Below are positions 7,671-18,154 of a stretch of 19,066 nt of DNA, piece after piece. Source of the stretch: an uncultured Burkholderiaceae bacterium (GTDB lineage Bacteria > Pseudomonadota > Gammaproteobacteria > Burkholderiales > Burkholderiaceae); assembly GCA_937871985.1 (NCBI GenBank), contig CALMPB010000278.1, positions 1-19,066 on the forward strand, given 5' to 3'. The translations under genes and the position numbers were made by a program. Within the stretch, counting starts at the first letter, position 1. The number at the start of each line of letters is the position of its first letter. Under the pieces are notes generated by a model that was not told the DNA's origin, ran no database searches, and saw nothing but the letters and a program-made list of their open reading frames with translations.

Positions 7671-8522
7671 ATGTTGCTGACAATCATGGCCATACTTGCG
7701 GTCGCCGTCTCGGTGTGTGCGGCCGCCTGGTTTGCCCAGGGTTGGGCCGCGCGGGCGTTCCAGAACTATCGTGCCGCATTTCAGCGCCAGGCGGTGGATC
7801 GCCTGAGCGAGTTTTTCCTGTTTCTGGATCCTTCCCAGTTGTGGGTGGCCAACCTGGCGGTTTGCGCGAGCCTGGCTGTATTTCTCTACATTGCAACGGG
7901 CAATGTCTGGCTGGCTCTCCTGGCCGCGGCGGCCGCTTTGCTCGCTCCACGTTTCGTTCTTGCCCGCTTGAAACGCATGCGCCTGCAGCGGTTCGACGAG
8001 CAGCTTCCCGATCTATTGCTGTCCCTGGCCGGGGCGCTGCGCGCGGGATCCGGGGTGCAGGAGGCCTTGCGTCACCTCGTGGCCCAGGCCCCGGCTCCGC
8101 TGGGCCAGGAATTCGGCCAGATGCTGCGCGAGCAGCGCATGGGGGTGTCCTTTGAACAAGCGCTGGCGCAATTGCATCGGCGCATGCCCACCGAAGGCAT
8201 GGGCCTCTTGGCATCGGCTTTGACCATAGCGGTTCAAAGCGGCGGCAACCTGGCCGAGACCCTGGAGCGTATCAGCGCCACGCTAAGGGCTCGGCTGCAT
8301 CTGCTGGGCCGCGTCAGAGCCTTGACTTCCCAAGGCCGGCTCCAGGCCTGGATTGTGGCGGCCCTGCCGTTTGTCCTTGCCTTGGCGCTCGAATGGCTGG
8401 ATCCGGAATCCATGGCTCTGCTGTGGCACACCCCGGCGGGCTGGGGCGTGCTGGCGACGGTGGCGGGTCTGGAACTGGTGGGAGTGCTGTTCATACGCCG
8501 CATCGTCAATATACCGATTTAA
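7671..8522 (+). CDS. tadB: Tad inner-membrane platform protein TadB
   Basis: 283-aa type II secretion F-family (T2SSF) protein. Membrane segments are seen at the N-terminus (about 1-24), in the middle (about 57-95) and at the C-terminus (about 226-244 and 257-275), with the cytoplasmic T2SSF domain at about 108-212 (FDEQLPDLLLSLAGALRAGS, then ALTIAVQSGGNLAETLERIS). These are typical of TadB, which pairs with TadC to form the platform on which the CpaF/TadA ATPase acts. AAGGAG at 7655-7660 lies 10 nt before the ATG. It is 34 nt after cpaF and in the conserved order cpaF-tadB-tadC. Confidence 0.92.
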   Translation: MLLTIMAILAVAVSVCAAAWFAQGWAARAFQNYRAAFQRQAVDRLSEFFLFLDPSQLWVANLAVCASLAVFLYIATGNVWLALLAAAAALLAPRFVLARLKRMRLQRFDEQLPDLLLSLAGALRAGSGVQEALRHLVAQAPAPLGQEFGQMLREQRMGVSFEQALAQLHRRMPTEGMGLLASALTIAVQSGGNLAETLERISATLRARLHLLGRVRALTSQGRLQAWIVAALPFVLALALEWLDPESMALLWHTPAGWGVLATVAGLELVGVLFIRRIVNIPI

Positions 8523-8621
8523 AGGGTCAACGAAGCTTCGAGCGTCCGGCCTGCCGCGGAAGTCGGGGGGCTTGGAGGATTAAGAAAATCGTGTCTTCAG
8601 TAATCGTCTTGGGAGCCGCTT

Positions 8622-9497
8622 ATGCTGTTCTGGACAAGTTGCATATTGGCCGGCCTGTCGCTTTGCCTGGCCATGAGGGTGATCACGGGGCCGCTGTCCC
8701 GGCACTCTCCACCAATCGAAACCGATAAAGGCCGGCTGTTGCTGAGGCTGTCCTGGCCGTGGGTCAATGCGCTGGCGCCGGCGTGCAATCTACTGCTTTC
8801 ATGGCGCCAGCGGCAATCCCTGGCCAGGCGCATGCAGGTTGCGGGAATCGAGCCCTCGTATCGGCCCGAACATATCTTTGCCATGCAGGTCCTGGCTGCC
8901 TTGGCGTTGGCCGTCTTGACCGCTCTTTTTCTGCACTGGTGTTTCTCGCCCGGCTTTTTGAAGTCTGTCGTCTACAGCTTGCCCATCGCGCTGGCTGGTT
9001 TTGGATGGCCGTTGTATTGGCTGCGGGAGCAGGGCGCGGCGCGCCAGCGGCATATGCTGCAGGAGCTTCCCTTTTTGCTGGACATGACGACCTTGTGCGT
9101 GGAGGCCGGGCTCAATTTGCAAGGCGCTTTGCAACAGGCCGCGCATCATGGCCCCGTCGGGCCATTGCGGCACGAGCTTCGTCATGCGCTGGCCGACATG
9201 CGCGCCGGCATGCCGCGCCTGGAAGCCATGCATCGCATGGCGGCGCGCACCGGCTTGCCGCCTTTGCGGCAATTGGCCACCTCTCTGGGCCAGGCCGACC
9301 AACTGGGCATGAGCCTGGGGCCCTTGCTGCGCGCCCAGGCCGAACAGCGCCGCAGCGAACGCTTTCTGCGCGCCGAAAAGCTGGCGCTGGAAGCTCCCGT
9401 GAAAATGCTGTTCCCCATGGTCTTCTGCATTTTCCCGTGCACGTTCCTGATCATTGGCTTTCCCCTGGCAATCAAGCTGCTGGGGGCGCAGTGGTAG
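8622..9497 (+). CDS. tadC: Tad inner-membrane platform protein TadC
   Basis: 291-aa T2SSF-family protein, partner of TadB. It has an N-terminal membrane segment, a central hydrophobic pair (about 85-130), the T2SSF domain from about residue 149 (LPFLLDMTTLCVEAGLNLQG, then LATSLGQADQLGMSLGPLLR) and a C-terminal membrane segment (FPMVFCIFPCTFLIIGFPLA). The conserved VEAGL and the Gly-rich QADQLGMSLG turn match the TadC family. GGGAG at 8611-8615 precedes the ATG by 6 nt. A 99-nt gap separates it from tadB, the longest inside the locus; it holds a 10-bp palindrome CGAAGCTTCG at 8531-8540 and no gene I can support. Its last 7 nt overlap the DUF192 gene. Confidence 0.92.
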   Translation: MLFWTSCILAGLSLCLAMRVITGPLSRHSPPIETDKGRLLLRLSWPWVNALAPACNLLLSWRQRQSLARRMQVAGIEPSYRPEHIFAMQVLAALALAVLTALFLHWCFSPGFLKSVVYSLPIALAGFGWPLYWLREQGAARQRHMLQELPFLLDMTTLCVEAGLNLQGALQQAAHHGPVGPLRHELRHALADMRAGMPRLEAMHRMAARTGLPPLRQLATSLGQADQLGMSLGPLLRAQAEQRRSERFLRAEKLALEAPVKMLFPMVFCIFPCTFLIIGFPLAIKLLGAQW

Positions 9498-9823
9498 GCC
9501 AAAGCGGGGCTGCGCCGCTGATCCTGCATCGGGCCACCGGGTTCTGGGCACGACTGCGCGGCCTGCATGCTTTGCCCCGCCTTGCCGGGCATAGGGGGCT
9601 GTGGCTGCACCCTTGCAATGCCGTCCATACCTTCGGGCTGGCCTATACCATCGACCTGGTTTTCCTGGATGCGCGGCACAATGTCGTCAAAGCCGTTGCC
9701 CGTGTGGCCCCCAATCGAATGGCAGTTTGCCTGGGCGCCCGTTCGGTGGTGGAACTGCCGGCCGGCTATTGCGCCGGCAATGCCGACTACCCGTCCGCGA
9801 TCCGGCGGGCTTTAGTAGAATGA
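9491..9823 (+). CDS. DUF192 family protein
   Basis: 110-aa protein starting at GTG-9491, which overlaps the tadC stop by 7 nt. The sequence matches the DUF192 fold (PF02643): RGLHALPRLAGHRGLWLHPC, then VHTFGLAYTIDLVFLD, VVKAVARVAPNR and a terminal region SVVELPAG. DUF192 proteins are small all-beta proteins of unknown biochemical role. Many are exported, but this one shows no signal peptide. The tight overlap with tadC suggests it is translated with the Tad operon. A longer upstream reading in this frame would lie entirely inside tadC and is rejected. Confidence 0.8.
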   Translation: MVGQSGAAPLILHRATGFWARLRGLHALPRLAGHRGLWLHPCNAVHTFGLAYTIDLVFLDARHNVVKAVARVAPNRMAVCLGARSVVELPAGYCAGNADYPSAIRRALVE

Positions 9824-9862
9824 ATCTTGTGCATGTGAATTCGATAGGTGGCGGTTGGTGTT

Positions 9863-10435
9863 ATGAACAAAGCGTTTGTCAAAGAATCCGACGACGAGGG
9901 CGATGACGATCTCGGCCCGGAAACCGTACGCCTGCCGGCCGGCACCAAGAACTACATGACGACCGGCGGCTATAAAAAGCTGCGGGCCGAGCTGGCCCAC
10001 CTCATGAACGAGGAACGCCCCGAAGTGGTGCAGATCGTGTCGTGGGCGGCCTCCAACGGCGACCGCTCCGAAAACGGCGACTACCTGTACGGCAAGAAGC
10101 GCCTGCGCGAAATCGACCGGCGCATGCGCTTCCTGACCAAGCGGCTGGAAATCGCCGAAGTGGTCGACCCGGCCACCCAGCCCAATAAAGACCAGGTTTT
10201 CTTCGGGGCCACGGTGCTGTATTCGGACAAGGCCGGCGAAGAGTTCCGCGTCACCATCGTGGGGGTGGACGAAGCCGAACCCTTGCAGGGCAAGATCAGC
10301 TGGATATCGCCGGTGGCGAGGGCGCTGACCAAGGCGCGCGAGGGCGATACGGTCACGCTGCGCACGCCGGCGGGTGTCGACGAGCTGGATATCCTGGAAA
10401 TCAGCTACCCCGAGGCGGACGGGCAGGGCGACTGA
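9863..10435 (+). CDS. greB: Transcription elongation factor GreB
   Basis: 190-aa Gre factor. It binds the RNA polymerase secondary channel and stimulates cleavage of backtracked transcripts. The N-terminal coiled-coil hairpin carries the acidic tip region and the GreA/GreB signature around SNGDRSENGDYLYGKKRLRE (about residues 60-80). The C-terminal FKBP-like domain follows from about 110 (FGATVLYSDKAGEEFRVTIV, then GKISWISPVARAL and GDTVTLRTPAG). The sequence YLYGKKRLREIDRR favours GreB over GreA. An acidic N-terminal extension (ESDDEGDDDLG) precedes the coiled coil. The start is ATG-9863; an upstream GTG at 9848 would add only 5 residues. It lies 39 nt after the DUF192 gene, and I see no terminator between them, so read-through from the Tad operon is possible. 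Confidence 0.95.
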   Translation: MNKAFVKESDDEGDDDLGPETVRLPAGTKNYMTTGGYKKLRAELAHLMNEERPEVVQIVSWAASNGDRSENGDYLYGKKRLREIDRRMRFLTKRLEIAEVVDPATQPNKDQVFFGATVLYSDKAGEEFRVTIVGVDEAEPLQGKISWISPVARALTKAREGDTVTLRTPAGVDELDILEISYPEADGQGD

Positions 10436-10541
10436 TTCGTCTTCTGCGCACCCGCGCGCGTCGAGACGGGGGCCGCGGATGCGGCAAGAATCATGGCAGG
10501 GTCTTAACCTGGCGCTTGGCCTATTCACGGCAAGCGCACCC

Positions 10542-10560
10542 CGGGTTAACCCGTTAAAAT
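10542..10560 (+). promoter_or_regulatory. Palindrome abutting a possible -10 box upstream of purL
   Basis: A perfect 12-bp palindrome CGGGTTAACCCG (10542-10553) is followed at once by TAAAAT (10555-10560), a plausible sigma-70 -10 box about 37 nt before the purL start. No good -35 box sits at the usual spacing. The arrangement would suit an operator touching the promoter, but nothing in the window identifies a regulator. The 161-nt greB-purL gap holds no gene that I can support. Confidence 0.3.
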
Positions 10561-10596
10561 GGCAGTCTTCATTCCTTCTCTCTTCTGCGCCCGACC

Positions 10597-13500
10597 GTGA
10601 CCTCCATTCAGCATTTCCTTGGTTCTTGTGTTTTATCCACATTTCGCCGCGAGCGCCTTCTGAAGCGATTTGCCCAATTGGGCCTGCCGGTGGGCGATAT
10701 CCAGGGCCGGTACGAGCATTATGTGTGGCTGGAATCCGAGCTTGGCGCCGACGAGCAAAAGCGCCTGCTGGCCCTGCTGACCTACGGCGAAGGGCTGGGC
10801 GCGCCGGCCGAAGACAAGAATACGCTGGTGCTGCGGGTAGTACCACGCTTCGGCACGGTTTCGCCCTGGGCCAGCAAGGCCACCGATATCGCGCATAATT
10901 GCGGCTTGCCGGGGGTGCGCCGCATCGAGCGCGGCATCCGCTACGCGGTCAAGCCGGCGCGCGGTCTGCTGGGCGCGCACACCATCAAGCCCGAGCAGCT
11001 TGCGCAAATCGCCGCCTGCCTGCACGACCGCATGACCGAAACCGTGGTGGATGCCGCCTTCGACGGCGCGCCGTTGTTCGCCTCGCTGCCGGGTAAGCCC
11101 ATACAAACCGTGGATATCCTTGGGCGCGGCCAGGATGCCTTGCTGGAAGCCAATCGCGCGCTGGGCCTGGCCCTGTCGGACGACGAGGTGGAGTATCTGT
11201 GCCAGGCCTTTGCGCAACTGCAACGCAACCCCACCGACGTCGAGCTGATGATGTTCGCGCAGGCCAACAGCGAGCATTGCCGCCATAAAATCTTCAACGC
11301 CCAGTGGGTCATCGACGGTGCGGCGCAGCCCAATACCTTGTTCGGCATGATACGCGCCACGCATGCCGCCCAGCCCGAGGGCACGGTGGTGGCGTATTCG
11401 GACAACGCGGCCATTATGCAGGGCGGCGCGGCCACCTTGTTCTACGCCGGCCAGCCGCGGGCGGAAGCCGCCGCGGGCGCCACGGCCTACGGCCACCATC
11501 AGGCCCAGGTGCATACCCTGATGAAGGTGGAAACCCATAACCATCCCACCGCCATTGCGCCGTTTCCCGGCGCGGCCACGGGCGCGGGCGGCGAAATCCG
11601 CGACGAGGGGGCAACCGGCAGGGGCTCCAAGCCCAAGGCCGGGCTTACGGGCTTTACCGTGTCCAACCTGCGTTTCGACGACGCGCCCGAACCCTGGGAA
11701 GCCGATTCCCACGGCATTCCCGAGCGCATCGCCAGCCCCCTGGACATCATGATCGAAGGCCCCATAGGCGGGGCGGCGTTCAACAATGAATTCGGCCGTC
11801 CGAACCTGCTGGGCTATTTCCGTACCTTCGAGCAAACGGCTGGCGACCGGCGTTGGGGCTACCACAAGCCCATCATGATCGCCGGCGGCCTGGGCAGCAT
11901 CGACGCCCGGCTTACGCACAAAGACCCCATTCCTCCCGGGGCGTTGCTCATCCAGCTGGGCGGCCCAGGCATGCGCATCGGCATGGGCGGTGGCGCGGCA
12001 TCCAGCATGAGCGTGGGCGCCAACAGCGTCGAGCTGGACTTCGATTCGGTACAGCGCGGCAACCCTGAAATCGAGCGCCGCGCGCAAGAGGTCATCGACC
12101 GATGCTGGCAGCAGGGCGAGCAAAACCCCATCATCGCCATCCACGACGTGGGGGCGGGGGGATTGTCCAATGCGTTTCCCGAGCTCGTGAACGATGCGGG
12201 CCGGGGAGCTGTCTTCGACCTGAAGCAGGTGCACCTTGAAGAGTCCGGTTTGTCTGCCGCCGAAATCTGGAGCAACGAAGCGCAGGAGCGCTATGTCCTG
12301 GCGGTGTCGCCGCAAGACCTGCCGCGCTTCGACATCATTGCGCGTCGCGAACGCTGCCCGTATGCCGTGGTGGGCGTGGCCACCGAAGAGCGTCAGTTGC
12401 GCGTCACGAACGGCGAAGGGTTGCCGGGCGTGGCCGATGCGCCGGCGTCGGGGCCGGACGAAGACATTCGCCCGGTCGACGTGCCCATCGACGTCATCCT
12501 GGGCAAGCCGCCGCGCATGACGCGCGACGTGCAGCGCCTGGAGGGTGTTTCGCAGGCCCTGGATCTTACGGTCATTCCGCTGGAAGAGGCCGTCGAGCGG
12601 GTGCTGCGCCATCCCACGGTGGCCAACAAGAATTTTCTCATTACCATCGGCGACCGTTCGGTGGGCGGCTTGAGCAGCCGGGATCAAATGGTGGGCCCGT
12701 GGCAGGTGCCGGTGGCCGATTGCGCCGTCACCCTGGCGGATTTCGAAGGCGTGCGCGGCGAAGCCATGGCCATGGGCGAACGCACCCCTATCGCCATGCT
12801 GGATGCGGCCGCCTCCGGGCGCATGGCCGTGGCCGAGGCGCTGACCAACCTGGCCGCCAGCGATGTGCAGTCGTTGAAAGACGTCAAGCTGTCGGCCAAC
12901 TGGATGGCGGCCTGCGGCGTGCCGGGCCAGGATGCGGCCCTGTACGACACGGTCGCCGCCGTCAGCGACTGGTGCCAGCGGCTTGGCCTGTCGATTCCCG
13001 TGGGCAAGGATTCCCTGTCGATGCGCACGGCCTGGGATGCGGCCGACGGCAAGCGCGAGGTGGTGTCGCCGGTTTCGCTGATCGTCACAGCCTTTGCGCC
13101 CGTGGCCGACGTGCGCCAAACTCTCACCCCGCAGTTGCGCACCGATGCGGGCGCCACGGTGCTGATTCTCGTCGACCTGGGCCTGGGCAAGAAGCGGCTG
13201 GGCGGCTCCATTCTGGCCCAGGCGTTCAACCAGGTGGGGCAGTCCGCGCCCGACATCGACAATGCCGAAGCGCTGGCCGCTTTCTTCACGGTCATCCGCC
13301 AACTGAACAAGGACGGGCATTTGCTGGCCTATCACGACCGCTCCGACGGCGGCCTGCTGGCCACGGTGTGCGAAATGGCCTTCGCCGGGCGCGTCGGTGT
13401 GTCGGTCAATCTGGACATGCTGACCATCGATCCCAATGTGTCGGACTGGGGCGACTATAAGATCCGCCCCGAGCAGGTGTCGGTGCAGCGCGACGAAATC

Positions 13501-14649
13501 ACGCTGCAGGCCTTGTTCGCCGAGGAAGCCGGCGCCGTCATCCAGGTTCCCGCCGCGCAGCGCGATACCGTCCTGCAGCAGTTGCGGGCGGCGGGGCTTT
13601 CCGCGCATTCGCATGTGCTGGGCGGCTTGAACACCCAGGACGAAATCCAGTTCTACCGCGACGGCAAGTGCATCTACCAGAAGCCCCGCGTCGAACTGGC
13701 GCAGCACTGGAGCGAAGTCAGCCGGCGCATCATGGAAAGGCGCGACAACCCGGCCTGCGCCCAGGCCGAATTCGACGTCTGGAAGAACGCCGACGATCCG
13801 GGCTTTACCCCGGTTGTCCATTTCGACCCGCAGGAAGACATTGCCGCGCCTTTCATCGCCACGGGCAAGCGCCCCAAAATCGCCATATTGCGCGAACAGG
13901 GCTGCAACAGCCAGGTCGAAATGGCCTGGGCCTTCGATAAGGCCGGATTCGAGGCCTGGGACGTTCACATGACCGACCTGCTGTCCGGCCGCATACGCCT
14001 GGACGACGTGCAAGGCCTGGTGGCGGTGGGCGGCTTCAGTTACGGCGACGTGCTGGGCGCCGGCGAAGGCTGGGCGCGGACCATACGCTTCAATCAGCAG
14101 TTGTCGGATCAGTTTTCCGCGTATTTTGCGCGCCCTGACACCTTTGCGCTGGGCGTCTGCAATGGATGCCAGATGATGGCGGCCCTGTCCAGCATGATTC
14201 CGGGCGCCGAGCACTGGCCGCGCTTTACCCGCAACCAGTCAGAAAAATACGAGGCGCGCCTGTCCATGGTCGAAGTCGCCGATTCGCCCTCGCTGTTCTT
14301 CAAGGGCATGGCCGGCGCCCGCATCCCCATTGCCGTGGCTCATGGCGAAGGCTATGCCAACTTCGGCCTGCAGGGCAAGGCGTCGCAGGTGGCGCGGGTG
14401 CTGAGCTTTGTCGACAACCAGGGCAATGCCACGGAAGCCTACCCCTGCAATCCCAACGGCAGCGCGGACGGCCTGACCGGGGTCACCACGGCCGACGGCC
14501 GCTTCACCGTGATGATGCCGCATCCCGAGCGCGTGACGCGCAACGTCATGATGTCGTGGTCGCCCAAGCGTTGGGGCGAGCGCGACAGCGGCGGCGACGC
14601 CAGCCCCTGGCTGCGCATGTTCCGCAACGCCCGGGTCTGGCTCGGGTAG
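10597..14649 (+). CDS. purL: Phosphoribosylformylglycinamidine synthase, large single-chain form
   Basis: 1350-aa PurL, catalysing FGAR + ATP + glutamine to FGAM, the fourth step of de novo purine synthesis, in the cytoplasm. This is the fused proteobacterial form: an N-terminal PurS-like part, a linker, two AIRS-type halves of the synthase core (SEHCRHK at 225-231 and the [20 protein letters not shown] region at about 311-330), and a C-terminal class I glutamine amidotransferase. The latter has nucleophile Cys1188 in GVCNGCQMM and partners His1309 and Glu1311 in PHPE. Length matches the roughly 1,300-aa family norm. The start is GTG-10597, giving MTSIQHFLG as expected for the family; the leader before it is pyrimidine-rich with no clear Shine-Dalgarno. 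The 1,193-codon antisense frame inside it is a GC-content shadow. Confidence 0.97.
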   Translation: MTSIQHFLGSCVLSTFRRERLLKRFAQLGLPVGDIQGRYEHYVWLESELGADEQKRLLALLTYGEGLGAPAEDKNTLVLRVVPRFGTVSPWASKATDIAHNCGLPGVRRIERGIRYAVKPARGLLGAHTIKPEQLAQIAACLHDRMTETVVDAAFDGAPLFASLPGKPIQTVDILGRGQDALLEANRALGLALSDDEVEYLCQAFAQLQRNPTDVELMMFAQANSEHCRHKIFNAQWVIDGAAQPNTLFGMIRATHAAQPEGTVVAYSDNAAIMQGGAATLFYAGQPRAEAAAGATAYGHHQAQVHTLMKVETHNHPTAIAPFPGAATGAGGEIRDEGATGRGSKPKAGLTGFTVSNLRFDDAPEPWEADSHGIPERIASPLDIMIEGPIGGAAFNNEFGRPNLLGYFRTFEQTAGDRRWGYHKPIMIAGGLGSIDARLTHKDPIPPGALLIQLGGPGMRIGMGGGAASSMSVGANSVELDFDSVQRGNPEIERRAQEVIDRCWQQGEQNPIIAIHDVGAGGLSNAFPELVNDAGRGAVFDLKQVHLEESGLSAAEIWSNEAQERYVLAVSPQDLPRFDIIARRERCPYAVVGVATEERQLRVTNGEGLPGVADAPASGPDEDIRPVDVPIDVILGKPPRMTRDVQRLEGVSQALDLTVIPLEEAVERVLRHPTVANKNFLITIGDRSVGGLSSRDQMVGPWQVPVADCAVTLADFEGVRGEAMAMGERTPIAMLDAAASGRMAVAEALTNLAASDVQSLKDVKLSANWMAACGVPGQDAALYDTVAAVSDWCQRLGLSIPVGKDSLSMRTAWDAADGKREVVSPVSLIVTAFAPVADVRQTLTPQLRTDAGATVLILVDLGLGKKRLGGSILAQAFNQVGQSAPDIDNAEALAAFFTVIRQLNKDGHLLAYHDRSDGGLLATVCEMAFAGRVGVSVNLDMLTIDPNVSDWGDYKIRPEQVSVQRDEITLQALFAEEAGAVIQVPAAQRDTVLQQLRAAGLSAHSHVLGGLNTQDEIQFYRDGKCIYQKPRVELAQHWSEVSRRIMERRDNPACAQAEFDVWKNADDPGFTPVVHFDPQEDIAAPFIATGKRPKIAILREQGCNSQVEMAWAFDKAGFEAWDVHMTDLLSGRIRLDDVQGLVAVGGFSYGDVLGAGEGWARTIRFNQQLSDQFSAYFARPDTFALGVCNGCQMMAALSSMIPGAEHWPRFTRNQSEKYEARLSMVEVADSPSLFFKGMAGARIPIAVAHGEGYANFGLQGKASQVARVLSFVDNQGNATEAYPCNPNGSADGLTGVTTADGRFTVMMPHPERVTRNVMMSWSPKRWGERDSGGDASPWLRMFRNARVWLG

Positions 14650-14658
14650 GCGGCGGGA

Positions 14659-14691
14659 GGGGCGTCCGCTCCTCGTCCGGAGCGGCGCCCC
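14659..14691 (+). terminator. Hairpin after purL without a T-tract
   Basis: GGGGCG (14659-14664) and CCGCTCC (14666-14672) pair with GGAGCGG (14679-14685) and CGCCCC (14686-14691), a 13-bp GC-rich stem with a single bulged T and a 6-nt loop, starting 10 nt after the purL stop. No run of T follows, so it is not a standard intrinsic terminator. It may stabilise the 3' end of purL mRNA or assist factor-dependent termination. Confidence 0.4.
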
Positions 14692-14745
14692 GGCAGGCTG
14701 GTTTCAGGGGCCAATACCCCACGGCTGGATAGGGCGGGACGCTAG

Positions 14746-16257
<1,512 letters not shown>

Positions 16258-16267
16258 TGCCGTTCAC

Positions 16268-16298
16268 GAAGCCGGCCGCCATATGGCCGGCTTCTTTC
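16268..16298 (+). terminator. Hairpin between guaB and guaA
   Basis: GAAGCCGGCC (16268-16277) pairs perfectly with GGCCGGCTTC (16285-16294) around a 7-nt loop, followed by the weak T-tract TTTCATT. It starts 10 nt after the guaB stop. It could terminate part of the guaB transcript while letting some continue into guaA. No separate strong promoter is obvious in the 114-nt gap. Confidence 0.6.
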
Positions 16299-16371
16299 AT
16301 TCATGTCAAACCATCGGCCGGATCGGCGCCCGCAAAGCGCGAGCCGGCCTTGTCCTACAGACTTTCCAGCC

Positions 16372-17958
16372 ATGCACCAGCGTATCCTGATTCTTGATTA
16401 CGGTTCACAAGTCACCCAGCTCATTGCGCGCCGCGTGCGTGAAGCCGGCGTATATTGCGAGATCCACCCGGGCGATGTCGACGCCGCCTTTATCGAAGCG
16501 CAGCAAGGGCTGAAGGGCATCATTCTTTCGGGCAGCCACGCTTCGGCCTACAGCGAAGATTCGCTCAAGGTGCCGGCCAAAGTTTTCGAGGCCGGCGTGC
16601 CCGTGCTGGGCATCTGCTACGGCATGCAGTCCATGGCGCTGCAACTGGGCGGCAAGGTCGAATGGTCCGACCATCGCGAATTCGGCTATGCCGAAGTGCG
16701 CGCCCGCGGCCATACCCGCCTGCTCGACGGCCTGGAGGATTTTTCCACCACCGAAGGGCACGGCATGCTCAAGGTTTGGATGAGCCACGGCGATAAAGTC
16801 ACCCAGTTGCCTCCCGGCTTCAAGCTCATGGCTTCCACCGATTCCTGCCCCATCGCCGGCATGGCTGACGAAGAGCGCGGCTTCTACGCCGTGCAATTCC
16901 ACCCCGAAGTCACGCATACCGCCCAGGGCCAGGCCTTGCTGTCGCGCTTCGTGCACGAAATCTGCGGTTGCGAAGGCGACTGGAACATGCCCGACTACGT
17001 GGCCGAAGCCGTGGCCAGCATTCGCGCCCAGGTCGGCAGCGACGAAGTCATCCTCGGCCTTTCCGGCGGCGTCGACTCCTCCGTGGCGGCGGCGCTCATC
17101 CACAAGGCCATCGGCGACCAGCTTACCTGCGTGTTCGTCGACCACGGCCTGCTGCGCCTGAACGAAGGCGAGCAGGTCATGAGCATGTTCCGCGACCACT
17201 TCGGCATGAAGATCATCCACATCGACGCCACGGCCCAGTTCATGGAAAAGCTGGCCGGTGTGTCCGACCCCGAGGCCAAGCGCAAGATCATCGGCCGCGA
17301 GTTCGTGGAAGTCTTCCAGGCCGAAGCCGGCAAGCTCAGCAATGCGCGCTGGCTGGCGCAAGGTACCATCTACCCGGATGTCATCGAATCGGCCGGCGCC
17401 AAGACCGGCAAGGCCGTCGCCATCAAGTCGCATCACAACGTGGGCGGCCTGCCCGAAACGCTCAACCTGAAACTGCTCGAGCCGCTGCGCGAGTTGTTCA
17501 AGGACGAAGTGCGCAAGCTGGGCGTGGCCCTGGGCCTGCCGCCCGCCATGGTGTACCGCCATCCTTTCCCCGGCCCCGGCCTGGGTGTGCGCATTCTGGG
17601 CGAAGTCAAGAAGGAATACGCCGACCTGCTGCGCCGCGCCGACGCCATCTTCATCGAAGAACTGCGCAAGACCGAGGACCCCGTCAGCGGCAAGAACTGG
17701 TACGACCTGACCTCCCAGGCCTTTTCCGTCTTCCTGCCGGTCAAGTCGGTGGGCGTCATGGGCGACGGCCGCACCTACGACTACGTCGTGGCCCTGCGCG
17801 CCGTGCAAACCTCCGACTTCATGACCGCCGACTGGGCCGAACTGCCTTATTCGCTGCTGAAGAAGGTGTCGTCACGCATCATCAACGAAGTGCGTGGCAT
17901 CAACCGCGTTACCTACGACGTATCGAGCAAACCGCCTGCGACGATCGAGTGGGAGTGA
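16372..17958 (+). CDS. guaA: GMP synthase (glutamine-hydrolysing)
   Basis: 528-aa GMP synthase, converting XMP + ATP + glutamine to GMP. The N-terminal class I glutamine amidotransferase domain has nucleophile Cys82 in GICYGMQ and His177/Glu179 in FHPE. The ATP-pyrophosphatase domain begins near residue 205 with the PP-loop SGGVDSS (231-237). The C-terminal dimerisation domain ends in the conserved PPATIEWE. The start is ATG-16372 ([14 protein letters not shown]); a longer in-frame reading from 16303 adds a segment not seen in the family. No good Shine-Dalgarno precedes the ATG. The gene is intact to its conserved end, followed by an abrupt shift to AT-rich sequence. Confidence 0.97.
   Translation: MHQRILILDYGSQVTQLIARRVREAGVYCEIHPGDVDAAFIEAQQGLKGIILSGSHASAYSEDSLKVPAKVFEAGVPVLGICYGMQSMALQLGGKVEWSDHREFGYAEVRARGHTRLLDGLEDFSTTEGHGMLKVWMSHGDKVTQLPPGFKLMASTDSCPIAGMADEERGFYAVQFHPEVTHTAQGQALLSRFVHEICGCEGDWNMPDYVAEAVASIRAQVGSDEVILGLSGGVDSSVAAALIHKAIGDQLTCVFVDHGLLRLNEGEQVMSMFRDHFGMKIIHIDATAQFMEKLAGVSDPEAKRKIIGREFVEVFQAEAGKLSNARWLAQGTIYPDVIESAGAKTGKAVAIKSHHNVGGLPETLNLKLLEPLRELFKDEVRKLGVALGLPPAMVYRHPFPGPGLGVRILGEVKKEYADLLRRADAIFIEELRKTEDPVSGKNWYDLTSQAFSVFLPVKSVGVMGDGRTYDYVVALRAVQTSDFMTADWAELPYSLLKKVSSRIINEVRGINRVTYDVSSKPPATIEWE
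17925..17958 (+). other. Candidate attachment site at the guaA 3' end
   Basis: The last codons of guaA, ending GAGTGGGAGTGA, are the stretch used as an attachment site by genomic islands that integrate at guaA in various bacteria. Everything immediately after it differs in composition from the preceding 18 kb, consistent with an island's left boundary. No second copy of the repeat and no integrase is visible, because the window ends about 1.1 kb later. Inference from position and composition. Confidence 0.35.
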
Positions 17959-17998
17959 GGACGATTTTATAAATTATTGATTTTATTGAATAAAAATT

Positions 17999-18044
17999 AA
18001 ATGCCATTGATGATGCGTGTTGCATTATCAATGGCATTTTTCAT
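17999..18044. terminator. Long, probably bidirectional, intrinsic terminator after guaA
   Basis: AAATGCCATTGAT (17999-18011) pairs with ATCAATGGCATTT (18027-18039). The stem continues inward through a G-T wobble and ATGC/GCAT to a 5-nt loop (18017-18021), so all but the loop of the 41 nt is paired. A T-run follows (18037-18041) and an A-rich run precedes it (17992-18000), so it would work in both directions. It ends the guaA transcript and insulates the downstream gene. The surrounding 17959-18154 interval is AT-rich and holds no gene I can support. Confidence 0.88.
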
Positions 18045-18154
18045 GGCATGCAGGAATATGTCGTGAGAGCATGTTCCGATATCATGACAGTGTTCTTCGT
18101 ATCTGATTATTTTTCGTGCGAACCTGCAGGGGTTACTTCGACCAAGGCTAAGGT

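Noticed and set aside
10633..14214. 1,193-codon open frame on the - strand
   Set aside because: It lies wholly antisense to purL, which is confirmed by full-length family motifs. The antisense product has the skewed His/Arg/Gly/Ala-rich composition expected from GC-rich third positions and no recognisable domain.
17959..18154. Possible small RNA or small gene in the AT-rich gap after guaA
   Set aside because: The only strong structure is the terminator at 17999-18044; no start with a ribosome site leads to a plausible peptide. A weak ATGACA/GATTAT pair (18084-18110) has poor spacing and was not called as a promoter.
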